Shown: positions 29,993-37,913 of the stretch, piece by piece
Layout: the number at the start of each line of letters is the position of its first letter
How positions within the stretch are numbered: position 1 is the stretch's first letter
From: Desulfobulbaceae bacterium
Lineage (GTDB): Bacteria; Desulfobacterota; Desulfobulbia; Desulfobulbales; Desulfobulbaceae
Direction of reading: 5' to 3'
NCBI GenBank assembly: GCA_003508005.1
Contig: DNUE01000004.1
Span: forward strand, 1-37,913
Length of the DNA stretch: 37,913 nucleotides
Made by a program: the position numbers and the translations under genes
Notes under the pieces: generated by a model
The model's database searches: none
The model's input: the letters and a program-made list of their open reading frames with translations, nothing else
What the model was told of the DNA's origin: nothing

Positions 29993-30532
29993 TTATTTTG
30001 CGCCGGCCTTGCCAACCTTCCGGACAATATGCTCATCCTCATAGCGGATTCCCTTGCCCTTGTAGGGCTCAGGTTTGCGGATCTCCCTGATCTGGGCCGC
30101 GGTCAAGCCGAGCAATTCCTTGTCAATGCCGTCCAGAGTTATCATGTTGTTTTTGTCGACCTCAGCGCTGATTCCCTTTGGCAGCGGGTAATCAACCGGA
30201 GAGGAATAGCCGACATTCAGGGTGAGCACGGATTTTTCCACTTTGGCCCGGTACCCCACCCCTTCCACCAGGAGTTTTTTCTGAAACCCCTTGTCAACGC
30301 CGGTTATCATGTTACTCAGCAGGGTCCTGGTCATTCCCCAGAATGCATTGACCCGCTTGCTGCTCCCCTTGGGGGTGACAATCAGCTTGTCGCCCTCCTG
30401 CTTCAGCTCGATCTCCGGACGGATATCACGTTCCAGCGACCCCTTCTTCCCGGTCACCTTGACGTGCGTGCCTTTTATCTCAACCTTGATTCCGCTGGGA
30501 ACGGAAATAGGCAGCTTGCCGATTCTGGACAT
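29993..30532 (-). CDS. rplF: 50S ribosomal protein L6
   Basis: The 179-residue protein has two similar domains and lies near the GTPase centre. It opens MSRIGKLPISVPSGIKVEIKG and ends with the L6 signature PEPYKGKGIRYEDEHIVRKVGKAGAK. It follows rpsH by 30 bases and precedes a longer gap with a hairpin. Confidence 0.97.
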   Translation of the reverse strand: MSRIGKLPISVPSGIKVEIKGTHVKVTGKKGSLERDIRPEIELKQEGDKLIVTPKGSSKRVNAFWGMTRTLLSNMITGVDKGFQKKLLVEGVGYRAKVEKSVLTLNVGYSSPVDYPLPKGISAEVDKNNMITLDGIDKELLGLTAAQIREIRKPEPYKGKGIRYEDEHIVRKVGKAGAK

Positions 30533-30562
30533 GTTTTTCTCCTCTCGTCAATCCCGTCGAAA

Positions 30563-30961
30563 TTACCAAACCTCACACAGCAGCTCACCACCTACGTTCA
30601 TGCTGCGCGCTTCACGGTCAGAGATAATTCCGTGCGAGGTTGTAAGAATCGCTACCCCCAGACCGCTCATTACCTTGGGAATCCGCTCAGACTTCTTGTA
30701 CTGACGCAAGCCGGGCTTGCTGATGCGACGGATGCCGTTAATGACCTTTTCATTTCTGGGGCCATACTTCAGCTCGATTTTCAGCATACCCTGATCACCC
30801 TCGCCGATGATCTGATAGTCACTGATGTAGCCTTCCTGCTTGAGGACTTTGGCCACTCCCACCTTGAGCTTGGACAGGGGGACTTCCACCGAAGGGAAAT
30901 GGGCCATTGCGCCATTCCTGATTCGGGTCAGCATATCAGCCAGTGGATCACTCATTGACAT
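30563..30961 (-). CDS. rpsH: 30S ribosomal protein S8
   Basis: The 132-residue protein binds helix 21 of 16S rRNA and in E. coli represses the spc operon. The front MSDPLADMLTRIRNG and the ending LGVAILTTSHGIISDREARSMNVGGELLCEVW are standard. ATG 30961 (MSMSDPL) follows GGTGA by five bases; an earlier ATG at 30976 gives a tail never seen in S8. It lies after rpsN. Confidence 0.96.
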   Translation of the reverse strand: MSMSDPLADMLTRIRNGAMAHFPSVEVPLSKLKVGVAKVLKQEGYISDYQIIGEGDQGMLKIELKYGPRNEKVINGIRRISKPGLRQYKKSERIPKVMSGLGVAILTTSHGIISDREARSMNVGGELLCEVW

Positions 30962-31025
30962 ATGTTCACCATTCAAACAAATTAATACATCCTGCGTGCC
31001 GCAGTATGACTCTGTTTATCTCATG

Positions 31026-31211
31026 TTACCAGCTTGACTTGGTTACGCCGGTTATCTCCCCTTGGGAGGCAAGCTTCCTGAAGCAGAGCCTGCACATGCC
31101 AAATTTTCTGATATAGGCCCTCGGCCGGCCGCAAAGCGGACAACGGTTGTATTCGCGAACCTCAAACTTTCCTTTCCGCTTAGCCTTGGCAATCAGCGAT
31201 TTTTTTGCCAC
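31026..31211 (-). CDS. rpsN: 30S ribosomal protein S14, zinc-binding (type Z) form
   Basis: At 61 residues this is the short, zinc-containing S14 (S14Z): CPLCGRPRAYIRKFGMCRLCFRKLA carries the CxxC-x12-CxxC zinc site. The longer zinc-free form of enterics is not encoded here. AAKAKRKGKF-type basic residues precede the finger. It lies between rplE and rpsH as usual. Confidence 0.97.
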   Translation of the reverse strand: MAKKSLIAKAKRKGKFEVREYNRCPLCGRPRAYIRKFGMCRLCFRKLASQGEITGVTKSSW

Positions 31212-31265
31212 TGCTTCCTCCTGAATAAATAACGTTTAACTTGCCGCCAGTTCAAAAAAATTCTT

Positions 31266-31808
31266 TTATTTCTTCCGAAACGGCATGCCCATAAGACTGA
31301 GCAGCTCATAGGCTGCCTCATCGGTCTTGGCCGTTGTCACGATAGAGATATTCATGCCCCGGATCTTGTCGATTTTATCGTAATCGATTTCCGGGAAGAT
31401 AATCTGCTCCTTTATCCCCAGGGAGTAATTCCCCCGACCGTCAAAGCCCTTGGGCGAAATCCCACGGAAATCCCGCACCCGCGGCAGGGCGATATTGATC
31501 AGCCGGGACAGAAAATCATACATCCGTTCATGGCGCAGGGTTACCATACAGCCTATGGACATCCCCTCGCGCAGCTTGAAGGTGGCGATGGACTTCTTGG
31601 CACGGGTTACCACCGCTTTCTGGCCGGCGATCATTGTCAACTCGATGGCAGCATTCTCCACAACCTTCGGATTCTGTACTGCCTCACCCAGGCCCATGTT
31701 CAGAACGATCTTCTCGATCCGGGGGATCTCCATGGAATTGGTGAAACCGAATTTCTCCTGAAGCTGTGGCCTACAGGTACCCTCGTAATATTCTTTCAGC
31801 GTTCCCAT
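31266..31808 (-). CDS. rplE: 50S ribosomal protein L5
   Basis: The 180-residue protein binds 5S rRNA and the P-site tRNA. Signatures include IPRIEKIVLNMGLGEAVQNPK, AVVTRAKKSIATFKLREG and GISPKGFDGRGNYSLGIKEQIIFPEI, ending with SLMGMPFRKK. Length and order (rplX before, rpsN after) are typical. Confidence 0.97.
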   Translation of the reverse strand: MGTLKEYYEGTCRPQLQEKFGFTNSMEIPRIEKIVLNMGLGEAVQNPKVVENAAIELTMIAGQKAVVTRAKKSIATFKLREGMSIGCMVTLRHERMYDFLSRLINIALPRVRDFRGISPKGFDGRGNYSLGIKEQIIFPEIDYDKIDKIRGMNISIVTTAKTDEAAYELLSLMGMPFRKK

Positions 31809-31833
31809 TTTTTACTCCCGAACTGCAGGTGTC

Positions 31834-32172
31834 CTACTTCTTAGCGGTTTTAATGGTTGCACCGCAGCCCTTGCAAACCCTAACCTTTGATCCATCTTCC
31901 AGCAGCTTTTTGCCAATTCGTACCGTCTTGGTGCATTCAGGACAGATCAGCATCAGGTTGGATATATGAACGGATGCTTCCTTTTCCAGGATCTGGCCCG
32001 CCTTTGTTGCATCAGTGGGCTTCATGTGCCGCTTGATCATGTTGATCCGCTCGACCACCGCCCTGCTGGCCTGTTTGTCAATCTTCAAAATCTTCCCGAC
32101 ACGGCCCTTATCCTTGCCCGCGATCACTTCCACCTGATCGTTGACCCGCAAACTTGTATATCCTTGCCGCAT
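31834..32172 (-). CDS. rplX: 50S ribosomal protein L24
   Basis: The 112-residue protein starts 50S assembly. The KOW motif is seen in LRVNDQVEVIAGKDKGRVGKILKID and the ending carries CPECTKTVRIG and CKGCGATIK, a CxxC pair that may bind zinc. It overlaps no neighbour and lies between rplN and rplE. Confidence 0.97.
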   Translation of the reverse strand: MRQGYTSLRVNDQVEVIAGKDKGRVGKILKIDKQASRAVVERINMIKRHMKPTDATKAGQILEKEASVHISNLMLICPECTKTVRIGKKLLEDGSKVRVCKGCGATIKTAKK

Positions 32173-32224
32173 TTCCTTTTCCTCGTCTACTCGATCGATC
32201 AGTACCCCGGACCGGACGCGCCGG

Positions 32225-32593
32225 TTAGAGGACCTCCGGAGCGAGTGATATGATTTTCATGAAACCCAGGGAACGCAGTTCTCTGGCCACCGGTCCAAAA
32301 ATACGGGTGCCGATGGGTTCGCCCGCATTGGAAAGCAGGACTGCCGCATTCTCGTCAAAACGGACGCTGGTGTCTTCCGGGCGCTTGATCTCCTTGCAGG
32401 TGCGAACCACAACCGCATCAAGGACATCCCCCTTCTTGACCTTGGCGTGAGGAATGGCTTCCTTCACGGTAACCACGATAACGTCCCCGATGCTGGCGTA
32501 CCGCCTCCGCGTTCCGCCAAGAACCCGGATGCAGAGCACTTTTTTGGCCCCGGAGTTGTCGGCTACATTCAGTACTGTTTCTGTCTGTATCAT
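32225..32593 (-). CDS. rplN: 50S ribosomal protein L14
   Basis: The 122-residue protein sits at the subunit interface next to bridge B8. It begins MIQTETVLNVADNSGAKKVLCIRVLGGTRRRYA and has IGTRIFGPVARELRSLGFMKIISLAPEVL at the end, a perfect L14 pattern. It lies between rpsQ and rplX. Confidence 0.97.
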   Translation of the reverse strand: MIQTETVLNVADNSGAKKVLCIRVLGGTRRRYASIGDVIVVTVKEAIPHAKVKKGDVLDAVVVRTCKEIKRPEDTSVRFDENAAVLLSNAGEPIGTRIFGPVARELRSLGFMKIISLAPEVL

Positions 32594-32651
32594 AATTTCA
32601 CCTGATATACTTGCTCATGGAAACGTTGCCCTGATTTCGAACAGCGTCCCA

Positions 32652-32912
32652 TCAGGCTGCATGCTGAACTATGTTCCGAACACGCCAGCGCTTGTTTTTG
32701 CTCAACGGACGGCATTCCTCGATAAGGACAATGTCACCGACACTGCACTCGTTAGCCGGATCGTGGGCCATATATTTAACCCGCCGGCGAATGAACTTCC
32801 CGTACAGCTTATGGCGTACCTTCCGTTCAACGAGGACAACAACACTCTTGTCCATGGCGTTGCTGATGACGGCACCCTGCCGCGTTTTTCTGGTTTTGCT
32901 CGTGTCACTCAT
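32652..32912 (-). CDS. rpsQ: 30S ribosomal protein S17
   Basis: The 86-residue OB-fold protein binds helix 11 of 16S rRNA. TRQGAVISNAMDKSVVVLVERKVRHKLYGK and the ending PLSKNKRWRVRNIVQHAA are typical. It follows rpmC by 36 bases and precedes rplN. Confidence 0.97.
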   Translation of the reverse strand: MSDTSKTRKTRQGAVISNAMDKSVVVLVERKVRHKLYGKFIRRRVKYMAHDPANECSVGDIVLIEECRPLSKNKRWRVRNIVQHAA

Positions 32913-32948
32913 TCTCTTCAGTCCAGTCGTTTGTTTACTTTAGCAGGC

Positions 32949-33140
32949 TCATTCAGCCGAGAGTTCATTGACAATGGTCTGCACCCTGGCGATATCCTTG
33001 CGGATCTGCGCCAGGCGCGCCGGATTTTCCATGCGGCGGATACCATTCTGGAATTTCAGCTTGAAATAATCCTCACGAAGGTCCTGCTGCTTTTTCCTGA
33101 GGTCAGCGGGACTCATCTTGCGTAATTCTTTTGCCTTCAT
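32949..33140 (-). CDS. rpmC: 50S ribosomal protein L29
   Basis: A 63-residue protein of two long helices: MKAKELRKMSPADLRKKQQDL and FKLKFQNGIRRMENPARLAQIRKDIARVQTIVNEL. It stands near the nascent-chain exit and helps bind trigger factor. ATG 33140 overlaps the rplP stop codon as ATGA; the longer open frame reads into rplP and is not credible. Confidence 0.96.
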   Translation of the reverse strand: MKAKELRKMSPADLRKKQQDLREDYFKLKFQNGIRRMENPARLAQIRKDIARVQTIVNELSAE

Positions 33141-33553
33141 ATCCTTGTGTCCCTTGAAATCACTTTTGTCGCAAACGGCAGCTTGTAGCTGGCAAGCTTG
33201 AGAGCCTCCACCGCAAGCTCCTCGGGCACTCCGCTCAACTCGTAGAGCACCTTGCCGGGCCGGACAACAGCCACCCAGAACTCGGGAGCCCCCTTGCCCT
33301 TGCCCATACGAGTTTCCGCGGGCTTCTTGGTGACCGGCTTGTCCGGGAACACCCGGATCCACATTTTGCCGCCGCGCTTGATCGTTCTGTTGATGGTAAT
33401 ACGGGCTGCCTCTATATGGGCTGAAGACATCCGGCCGCATTCCACCGCCTTCAGGGCGTACTCGCCGAAGCTGATTTCCGCTCCGCGGTTTGCCGTACCG
33501 CGCATGCGGCCCTTGAACTGCTTTCTGAATTTGACCTTCTTAGGACTTAACAT
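33137..33553 (-). CDS. rplP: 50S ribosomal protein L16
   Basis: The 138-residue protein organises the A-site region of the 50S subunit. It begins MLSPKKVKFRKQFKGRMRG and has GRMSSAHIEAARITINRTIKRGGKMWIRVFPDKPVTKKPAETRMGKGKG in blocks, the L16 signature. Its stop codon overlaps the start of rpmC. Confidence 0.97.
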   Translation of the reverse strand: MLSPKKVKFRKQFKGRMRGTANRGAEISFGEYALKAVECGRMSSAHIEAARITINRTIKRGGKMWIRVFPDKPVTKKPAETRMGKGKGAPEFWVAVVRPGKVLYELSGVPEELAVEALKLASYKLPFATKVISRDTRI

Positions 33554-33631
33554 CGTCTATACTCCTTGTCGTGGAGAATGCACTCATTGTCACTCAGGGG
33601 TGTCGGCGCTACCAGACACGCTCATCCGTTA

Positions 33632-34282
33632 CTACCTGAGTTGCGCCAACTCGGCATCGTCAAGAACTTCTCCTTTGAATATCCAGACCTTGACCCCGAT
33701 AATGCCATAGGTCGTCTTTGCCTCCGCCGTGCCGTAATCGATGTCAGCTCTGAGGGTATGCAGGGGAACCCGCCCTTCCTTGAACCATTCGGTCCTGGAC
33801 ATTTCCGCGCCGCCAAGACGACCGGAGCAGGTAATCTTTACCCCCTGCACGCCGAAGCGAAGAGCGGAGTTGATTGATTTCTTCATCGCCCGACGGAAGG
33901 CAACGCGGCGCTCAAGCTGCATGGCAATGTTCTCGGCGACCAGTTGGGCGTCGGCCTCAGGCCGGCGCACTTCCTGGATATCGATCAGACATTCGCGCCC
34001 GAACTTCTTTTCTATATCAGACTTCAGGGTTTCGATCTCCGCGCCTTTTTTCCCGATAATGATACCGGGCCGGGCGGTATGGAGTCGTATCCGTATCTTA
34101 TTCCCGGTGCGCTCGATGACGATCCGGGAAACACCGGCATGATACAGGCGCTTCTTCAGATACTTACGAATCTGCTGATCTTCATACAGATTGCGTGAGT
34201 AGTCCTTCCCCGCATACCATATTGATTCCCATGTGCGGGTGATATTGAGCCGCAATCCGACGGGATTAACTTTCTGCCCCAA
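33632..34282 (-). CDS. rpsC: 30S ribosomal protein S3
   Basis: The 216-residue protein has a KH domain (about 38-107) with RPGIIIGKKGAEIETLKSDIEKKFG, and the C-terminal S3 domain with QLERRVAFRRAMKKSINSAL and GRLGGAEMSRTEWFKEGRVPLHTLRADIDYG. It guides mRNA at the entry channel. Order rplV-rpsC-rplP is standard. Confidence 0.97.
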   Translation of the reverse strand: MGQKVNPVGLRLNITRTWESIWYAGKDYSRNLYEDQQIRKYLKKRLYHAGVSRIVIERTGNKIRIRLHTARPGIIIGKKGAEIETLKSDIEKKFGRECLIDIQEVRRPEADAQLVAENIAMQLERRVAFRRAMKKSINSALRFGVQGVKITCSGRLGGAEMSRTEWFKEGRVPLHTLRADIDYGTAEAKTTYGIIGVKVWIFKGEVLDDAELAQLR

Positions 34283-34344
34283 GGTTTTCCTCCGTTCCCA
34301 CTATCTGTTGAATTCAATTCCAGTTAAACCACAACTGCAAATCC

Positions 34345-34677
34345 TTACACCTCGTCAACAACCACGGTGATATGACTGGTTCGCTTCAGGATCCTGCCAG
34401 CCCTGCCCATGGGCCGCGGCCGGAACCGCTTGAGCATGGGACCACCATCGATCAAGATCTTCTTGATGTACAGGGTATCAGTATCGACCTTCTCGGTCTG
34501 CATGGCATTGGCCACAGCGGATTCGATCACCTTGCGGAGCATCCGCGCCCCTTTCTTCGGCATGAACTTCAGAATGGTGATTGCGCTGTCCACATCCTTG
34601 CCACGCACTACATCCGCTACAAGTCGGGCTTTCTGGGGTGAGATGCGTATATATTTGGCGACGGCCTTTGTTTCCAT
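34345..34677 (-). CDS. rplV: 50S ribosomal protein L22
   Basis: The 110-residue protein lines the exit tunnel. METKAVAKYIRISPQKARLVADVVRGKDVDSAITIL and the beta-hairpin part LKRFRPRPMGRAGRILKRTSHITVVVDE are fully typical. It follows rpsS by 41 bases. Confidence 0.97.
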   Translation of the reverse strand: METKAVAKYIRISPQKARLVADVVRGKDVDSAITILKFMPKKGARMLRKVIESAVANAMQTEKVDTDTLYIKKILIDGGPMLKRFRPRPMGRAGRILKRTSHITVVVDEV

Positions 34678-34717
34678 CGTTATTTCTCCTGGTCGCTTCC
34701 TTCAAAAGAGTCGTGGA

Positions 34718-34993
34718 TTAGCGTTTGCCTTTCTTATCGGAGGCATGACCGTAATAAGTTCTGGTCGGCGAAAACTCACCAAGCTTGTGCCCGACCATAT
34801 TTTCCGATACATAGACCGGTATGAACTTCTTGCCGTTGTGGACGGCAAAGGTCAGACCGACCATCTCAGGAGTAATGCCGGATCTCCGAGACCAGGTTTT
34901 AATGACCTTTCTTGAGCCGGATTCCTGGGCACTGGTTACCTTCTTCTGCACGTGATCGTCAACAAAGGGACCTTTTTTGACAGAACGGGACAT
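34718..34993 (-). CDS. rpsS: 30S ribosomal protein S19
   Basis: The 91-residue protein works with S13 in the head of the 30S subunit. It starts MSRSVKKGPFVDDHVQKKV and has the signature HNGKKFIPVYVSENMVGHKLGEFSPTRTYYGH. It lies between rplB and rplV. Confidence 0.97.
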   Translation of the reverse strand: MSRSVKKGPFVDDHVQKKVTSAQESGSRKVIKTWSRRSGITPEMVGLTFAVHNGKKFIPVYVSENMVGHKLGEFSPTRTYYGHASDKKGKR

Positions 34994-35011
34994 TGCTATC
35001 TTCTCCTGAAA

Positions 35012-35836
35012 TTACTTCTTGCGTTGAGTGACGATATCGCGATCAGACGACTTGTTGCGCCTGGTCTTGAAGCCCTTGGTGGGCATGCCCCACGGCGAGC
35101 AGGGATGACGTCCGCCGGAGCTCTTCCCTTCACCGCCGCCCATGGGATGGTCAATGGGGTTCATCGCCACGCCGCGCACATGCGGTCTCCTGCCAAGCCA
35201 GCGGTTCCGTCCGGCCTTGCCCATCTTCTCACTGGCATACTCGCTGTTGCCTACCTGGCCGATGCAGGCACGGCACTGCTTGTTGAACTTGCGGACCTCA
35301 CCTGAGGGCAACTTGACCAGGACATGAGCGCCTTCCTTGGCCATGACCTGCGCGGCTGCGCCGGCGCTGCGAACCATCTGCGCGCCCTTGCCGATCTTCA
35401 TCTCCACATTGTGGATGATGGTGCCCAAGGGGATATTGATCATCGGCAGACAGTTGCCCGGCTTGATATCGACATCCTCGCCGGCAATGACCTGGTCGCC
35501 CACCGTGAGCCCGTTGGGGGCAAGGATATAACTCTTGTCTCCGTCGAGATAGGACAGCAACGCGATGTTGGCGGAACGGTTCGGATCATACTCGATGGCA
35601 ACTACCTTGGCGGCAACCCCGGTTTTATTCCGCTTCCAGTCAATCAGGCGGTATTTTCTCTTGTGTCCGCCGCCGCGATGGCGGGCGGTGACCCGGCCGT
35701 AGGCGTTCCGGCCGCCGGTGCTCTTTAGGGGACGCAGGAGGCTCTTCTCCGGCGCTTTATCTGAAATATCGGGCTGGAGGACCGTAACCTGATGTCGCTT
35801 GCCCGCTGACGTCGGTTTATGGGTTTTAATAGCCAT
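35012..35836 (-). CDS. rplB: 50S ribosomal protein L2
   Basis: The 274-residue protein is the most conserved large-subunit protein and is needed for peptidyl transfer. LRPLKSTGGRNAYGRVTARHRGGGHKRKYR and the ending VRGVAMNPIDHPMGGGEGKSSGGRHPCSPWGMPTKGFKTR are standard; the essential histidine lies in this last part. It follows rplW by 76 bases. Confidence 0.97.
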   Translation of the reverse strand: MAIKTHKPTSAGKRHQVTVLQPDISDKAPEKSLLRPLKSTGGRNAYGRVTARHRGGGHKRKYRLIDWKRNKTGVAAKVVAIEYDPNRSANIALLSYLDGDKSYILAPNGLTVGDQVIAGEDVDIKPGNCLPMINIPLGTIIHNVEMKIGKGAQMVRSAGAAAQVMAKEGAHVLVKLPSGEVRKFNKQCRACIGQVGNSEYASEKMGKAGRNRWLGRRPHVRGVAMNPIDHPMGGGEGKSSGGRHPCSPWGMPTKGFKTRRNKSSDRDIVTQRKK

Positions 35837-35912
35837 TGTTCTTCCCGTTACCTAACCTTGATATATATTGCTCACTCGGCAGATTGTTGCCTTGTGTTCC
35901 CGAAATACCGGC

Positions 35913-36203
35913 CTACAGTTCCTCAAGGAAATTGATCTTTCCCTCGGCCAGGGTGACATACGCCTTTTTCCAGTCATTGGAACGGCCCACCGACTTCAGG
36001 CCCACGCGTTTCTTCTTGCCCAGGACCTTGGTCGTCCTGACCTGAGCAACCTTGACGCTGAACATGTCTTCCACGGCCTTTTTGATTTCCAGCTTGTTGG
36101 CCCGGGGATCAACCTTAAAGGCAACAGTAGCCTGCTGCTCATGAAGGAGATTGCTCTTTTCGGTCAGACAGGGTTTCTTGATTACTCGCTGCAGATCCTT
36201 CAT
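35913..36203 (-). CDS. rplW: 50S ribosomal protein L23
   Basis: The 96-residue protein lies at the tunnel exit and is the docking site for SRP and trigger factor. The front MKDLQRVIKKPCLTEKSNLLHEQQATVAFKVDPRANKLEIKKAVEDMF is characteristic. Four bases overlap the rplD stop, so the pair is coupled. Confidence 0.96.
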   Translation of the reverse strand: MKDLQRVIKKPCLTEKSNLLHEQQATVAFKVDPRANKLEIKKAVEDMFSVKVAQVRTTKVLGKKKRVGLKSVGRSNDWKKAYVTLAEGKINFLEEL

Positions 36204-36823
36204 ACCATCAACCTCTTTTCAAGCTGGGCGAGCGTGGACTGTTCCAGCATCAGCTTTGAATACTTCAGGATGTCGTAGACATTCAGCCCTTCCGTCGGCA
36301 GCACCTTGTAGCCCACCGCGTTCCTGGCGGAAAGCGGGAGATTCGGGTTGCTGCCGTCGGTGACCACCAGGCAGTTGTCAAAATTGAAATTTTGCATCAC
36401 TTTGACAAACTCCTTGGTCTTGATCTCCGGCATGCCGAATGTGTCCAGAATAACCAGGTTCCCTTCGCTGAAGCGGGCGCTGAGCGCCATCCGCAGGGCC
36501 AGCCGCCGTACCTTCTTCGGCAGTTTATAGCTGTAATCACGGGGTCTCGGGCCAAAGACAACGCCGCCGCCCCGCCACAGCGGTGAGGTCCTGGAACCCG
36601 AACGCGCTCTACCGGTACCTTTCTGGCGCCAGGGCTTGAGGCCGCCGCCGCTCACCTCGCCACGGGTCTTGGTTGAAGCGGTTCCCTGGCGGCGATTGGC
36701 GCGCTGCATGCACACCACCTCGTGCAGGATGCCCGGCTGGACTTCAACCGCGAAAAGTGCGTCATTCAATTCCACATCTCCGACCTTGGCGGCGGAGGTA
36801 TTCACTACATCACAAACTGCCAT
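36200..36823 (-). CDS. rplD: 50S ribosomal protein L4
   Basis: The 207-residue protein contacts the tunnel and in E. coli represses the S10 operon. ANRRQGTASTKTRGEVSGGGLKPWRQKGTGRARSGSRTSPLWRGGGVVFGPRPRDYSYKLPKKVRRLALR covers the extended loop. No leader for such control is visible because rpsJ directly follows the tuf-like end. It lies between rplC and rplW. Confidence 0.97.
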   Translation of the reverse strand: MAVCDVVNTSAAKVGDVELNDALFAVEVQPGILHEVVCMQRANRRQGTASTKTRGEVSGGGLKPWRQKGTGRARSGSRTSPLWRGGGVVFGPRPRDYSYKLPKKVRRLALRMALSARFSEGNLVILDTFGMPEIKTKEFVKVMQNFNFDNCLVVTDGSNPNLPLSARNAVGYKVLPTEGLNVYDILKYSKLMLEQSTLAQLEKRLMV

Positions 36824-36850
36824 TTGCTTCTCCTCAAACAGCCGAACAGA

Positions 36851-37483
36851 TTAAGCTTGAATAAATATTTTGATCAGGCCGTTCTTCGCGCCGGGTACGG
36901 CTCCGTGCACCAGCAGGATATTCTCATCAGCCCGGATATCGACGATCTTCAGGTTTTTCTGCGTGACCAGATTATCACCCATATGACCCGGCATCTTTCT
37001 TCCCTTGACGACCCTGCTCGGGTAGGCGCTGCTGCCGATGGACCCAGGCGCCCGGTGAAACATCGAACCGTGGGTCGCCCGGCCGCCCTTGAAGCCGTAC
37101 CTCTTGACCACACCCTGGAAGCCGCGGCCCTTGGAGTTTCCTGATATATGAATCGTATCGCCAATATTCATCAGTTCCTTGACGGTGACCTGCTGGCCAA
37201 GCTCGTAAACTTCAGGATCGCTGACCCTGAATTCGGAGATGTGATAAAAACCGCTGGCCCCCGAGCGCTTGCAATGACCTGCTTCAGCCTTGTTGAGACG
37301 CGACGCCTTTTTCTCCAAAAAACCGACCTGGATCGCGTTATACCCTTCGTTTCCGGCTGTTTTTTTCTGCAGAACTGTACAGGGGCCGGCCTCGATGACC
37401 GTCACCGGAATAGCCCGACCCATTTCATTATAGATGCGGGTCATGCCTATTTTCCGTCCCAGTATTCCCATTGTCTTCGGCAT
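36851..37483 (-). CDS. rplC: 50S ribosomal protein L3
   Basis: The 210-residue protein begins GILGRKIGMTRIYNEMGRAIPVTVIEAGPC and carries the loop RGFQGVVKRYGFKGGRATHGSMFHRAPGSIG that reaches the peptidyl-transferase centre; its glutamine in GFQG-like context is a methylation site in E. coli. It follows rpsJ by 75 bases. Confidence 0.97.
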   Translation of the reverse strand: MPKTMGILGRKIGMTRIYNEMGRAIPVTVIEAGPCTVLQKKTAGNEGYNAIQVGFLEKKASRLNKAEAGHCKRSGASGFYHISEFRVSDPEVYELGQQVTVKELMNIGDTIHISGNSKGRGFQGVVKRYGFKGGRATHGSMFHRAPGSIGSSAYPSRVVKGRKMPGHMGDNLVTQKNLKIVDIRADENILLVHGAVPGAKNGLIKIFIQA

Positions 37484-37558
37484 TTGTCTACCTGTCAGCT
37501 ATATTCTCAATTCTCGGGCGGCACTATTGCCTCCACCCGTCATTCCCGCCTTGACTGC

Positions 37559-37873
37559 TTACGGCAGTTTTATTTCCACATCAACCCCGGCGGACAGTTC
37601 CAGCTTCATCAGCGAATCTATCGTCTGCTGCGTCGGTTCCAGGATATCAAGAAGCCGTCGATGGGTTCGCATTTCAAACTGCTCCCGGGACTTCTTGTCA
37701 ACGTGCGGCGACCGAAGCACGGTGAATTTGTTGGTGCTGGTCGGCAGCGGGATCGGTCCTGCCACCGTTGCGCCAGTGCGCCGGGCTGTCTCAACAATCT
37801 CTTTCGTCGACTGATCGAGCTGCTTATGGTCATACCCTTTCAGCCTGATGCGAATTTTATCTGTCGGGATCAT
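37559..37873 (-). CDS. rpsJ: 30S ribosomal protein S10
   Basis: The 104-residue protein, also NusE, joins ribosome head structure and transcription antitermination. IRIRLKGYDHKQLDQSTKEIVETARRTGATVAGPIPLPT and SREQFEMRTHRRLLDI are typical. It starts 15 bases after the tuf-like end, the normal tuf–rpsJ arrangement. Confidence 0.97.
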   Translation of the reverse strand: MIPTDKIRIRLKGYDHKQLDQSTKEIVETARRTGATVAGPIPLPTSTNKFTVLRSPHVDKKSREQFEMRTHRRLLDILEPTQQTIDSLMKLELSAGVDVEIKLP

Positions 37874-37888
37874 TGTATCCTGTTCCTT

Positions 37889-37913
37889 TTACTCGATAAT
37901 TTTACTGATAACC
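37889..37913 (-). CDS. tuf: 3' end of an elongation factor Tu gene, partial
   Basis: The last eight codons in view read VISKIIE followed by TAA. EF-Tu proteins end with a very similar VVTKIIE/VVAKIIE and the gene usually stands just before rpsJ, so this is almost certainly tuf; only 25 bases are available. AAAAGGAAC between it and rpsJ supplies the rpsJ ribosome binding site. Confidence 0.65.

Overview
The window looks like a chromosomal segment of a Gram-negative, GC-rich bacterium, most likely a Desulfobacterota (former Deltaproteobacteria) member near the Desulfobulbales. This placement is inferred from gene order and protein style (a short EF-Ts of 197 aa, MEP-pathway genes dxr and ispG in an rpsB–tsf–pyrH–frr–uppS–cdsA string that runs on into proS and a Rel gene, zinc-type S14 and S4); no database search was possible. 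Almost every gene is on the minus strand, so the biological order reads from right to left.

Right part (37913 to about 22416): a nearly complete str/S10–spc–alpha ribosomal cluster. It starts with the last codons of an EF-Tu-like gene and runs rpsJ-rplC-rplD-rplW-rplB-rpsS-rplV-rpsC-rplP-rpmC-rpsQ-rplN-rplX-rplE-rpsN-rpsH-rplF-rplR-rpsE-rpmD-rplO-secY-map, then infA-rpmJ-rpsM-rpsK-rpsD-rpoA-rplQ. A good promoter candidate lies between map and infA, and a strong terminator follows rplQ and the hairpin spacer before the next gene.

Middle part (22381 to about 7015): a YkgJ-type cysteine-cluster gene, a 250-base structured leader, then a long housekeeping operon: rpsB-tsf-pyrH-frr-uppS-cdsA-dxr-rseP-tsaB-ispG-proS-rel-smr-FKBP, ending in a previously unmarked 53-codon Cys/Lys-rich ORF just before a strong terminator. 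It joins translation, UMP kinase, ribosome recycling, undecaprenyl and phospholipid synthesis, isoprenoid synthesis, envelope stress proteolysis, tRNA modification and (p)ppGpp signalling. The Rel protein has lost the HD hydrolase residues, and ispG ends in a 9-bp tandem repeat that contains its own stop codon.

Left part (1 to 6936): a chromosomal integron. A complete integron integrase is on the plus strand, with an unusual N-terminal extension, and a divergent array of seven AT-richer cassettes runs leftward off the window edge. Six attC sites can be recognised by paired core sites and internal symmetry, and cassette boundaries are supported by the fact that the first bases of several cassettes are complementary to their own R'' box. 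In order from the integrase the cassettes carry a cold-shock/DUF1294 membrane protein, a GGDEF diguanylate cyclase, an unknown three-segment membrane protein, a YefM–ParE type toxin–antitoxin pair with its own promoter and operator, a small membrane protein, a phosphinothricin-acetyltransferase-like GNAT enzyme, and the start of a SAM methyltransferase. Between integrase and first cassette lie a 62-bp near-perfect palindrome, an attC/attI-like hairpin and a set of GATATC-centred repeats that probably mark the regulatory and recombination region.

I see no rRNA, tRNA, CRISPR array or insertion sequence in the window. The most unusual items are the integron platform, the tandem core-binding integrase, the palindrome at its attI region, the mobile second-messenger enzyme, and the hydrolase-dead Rel.
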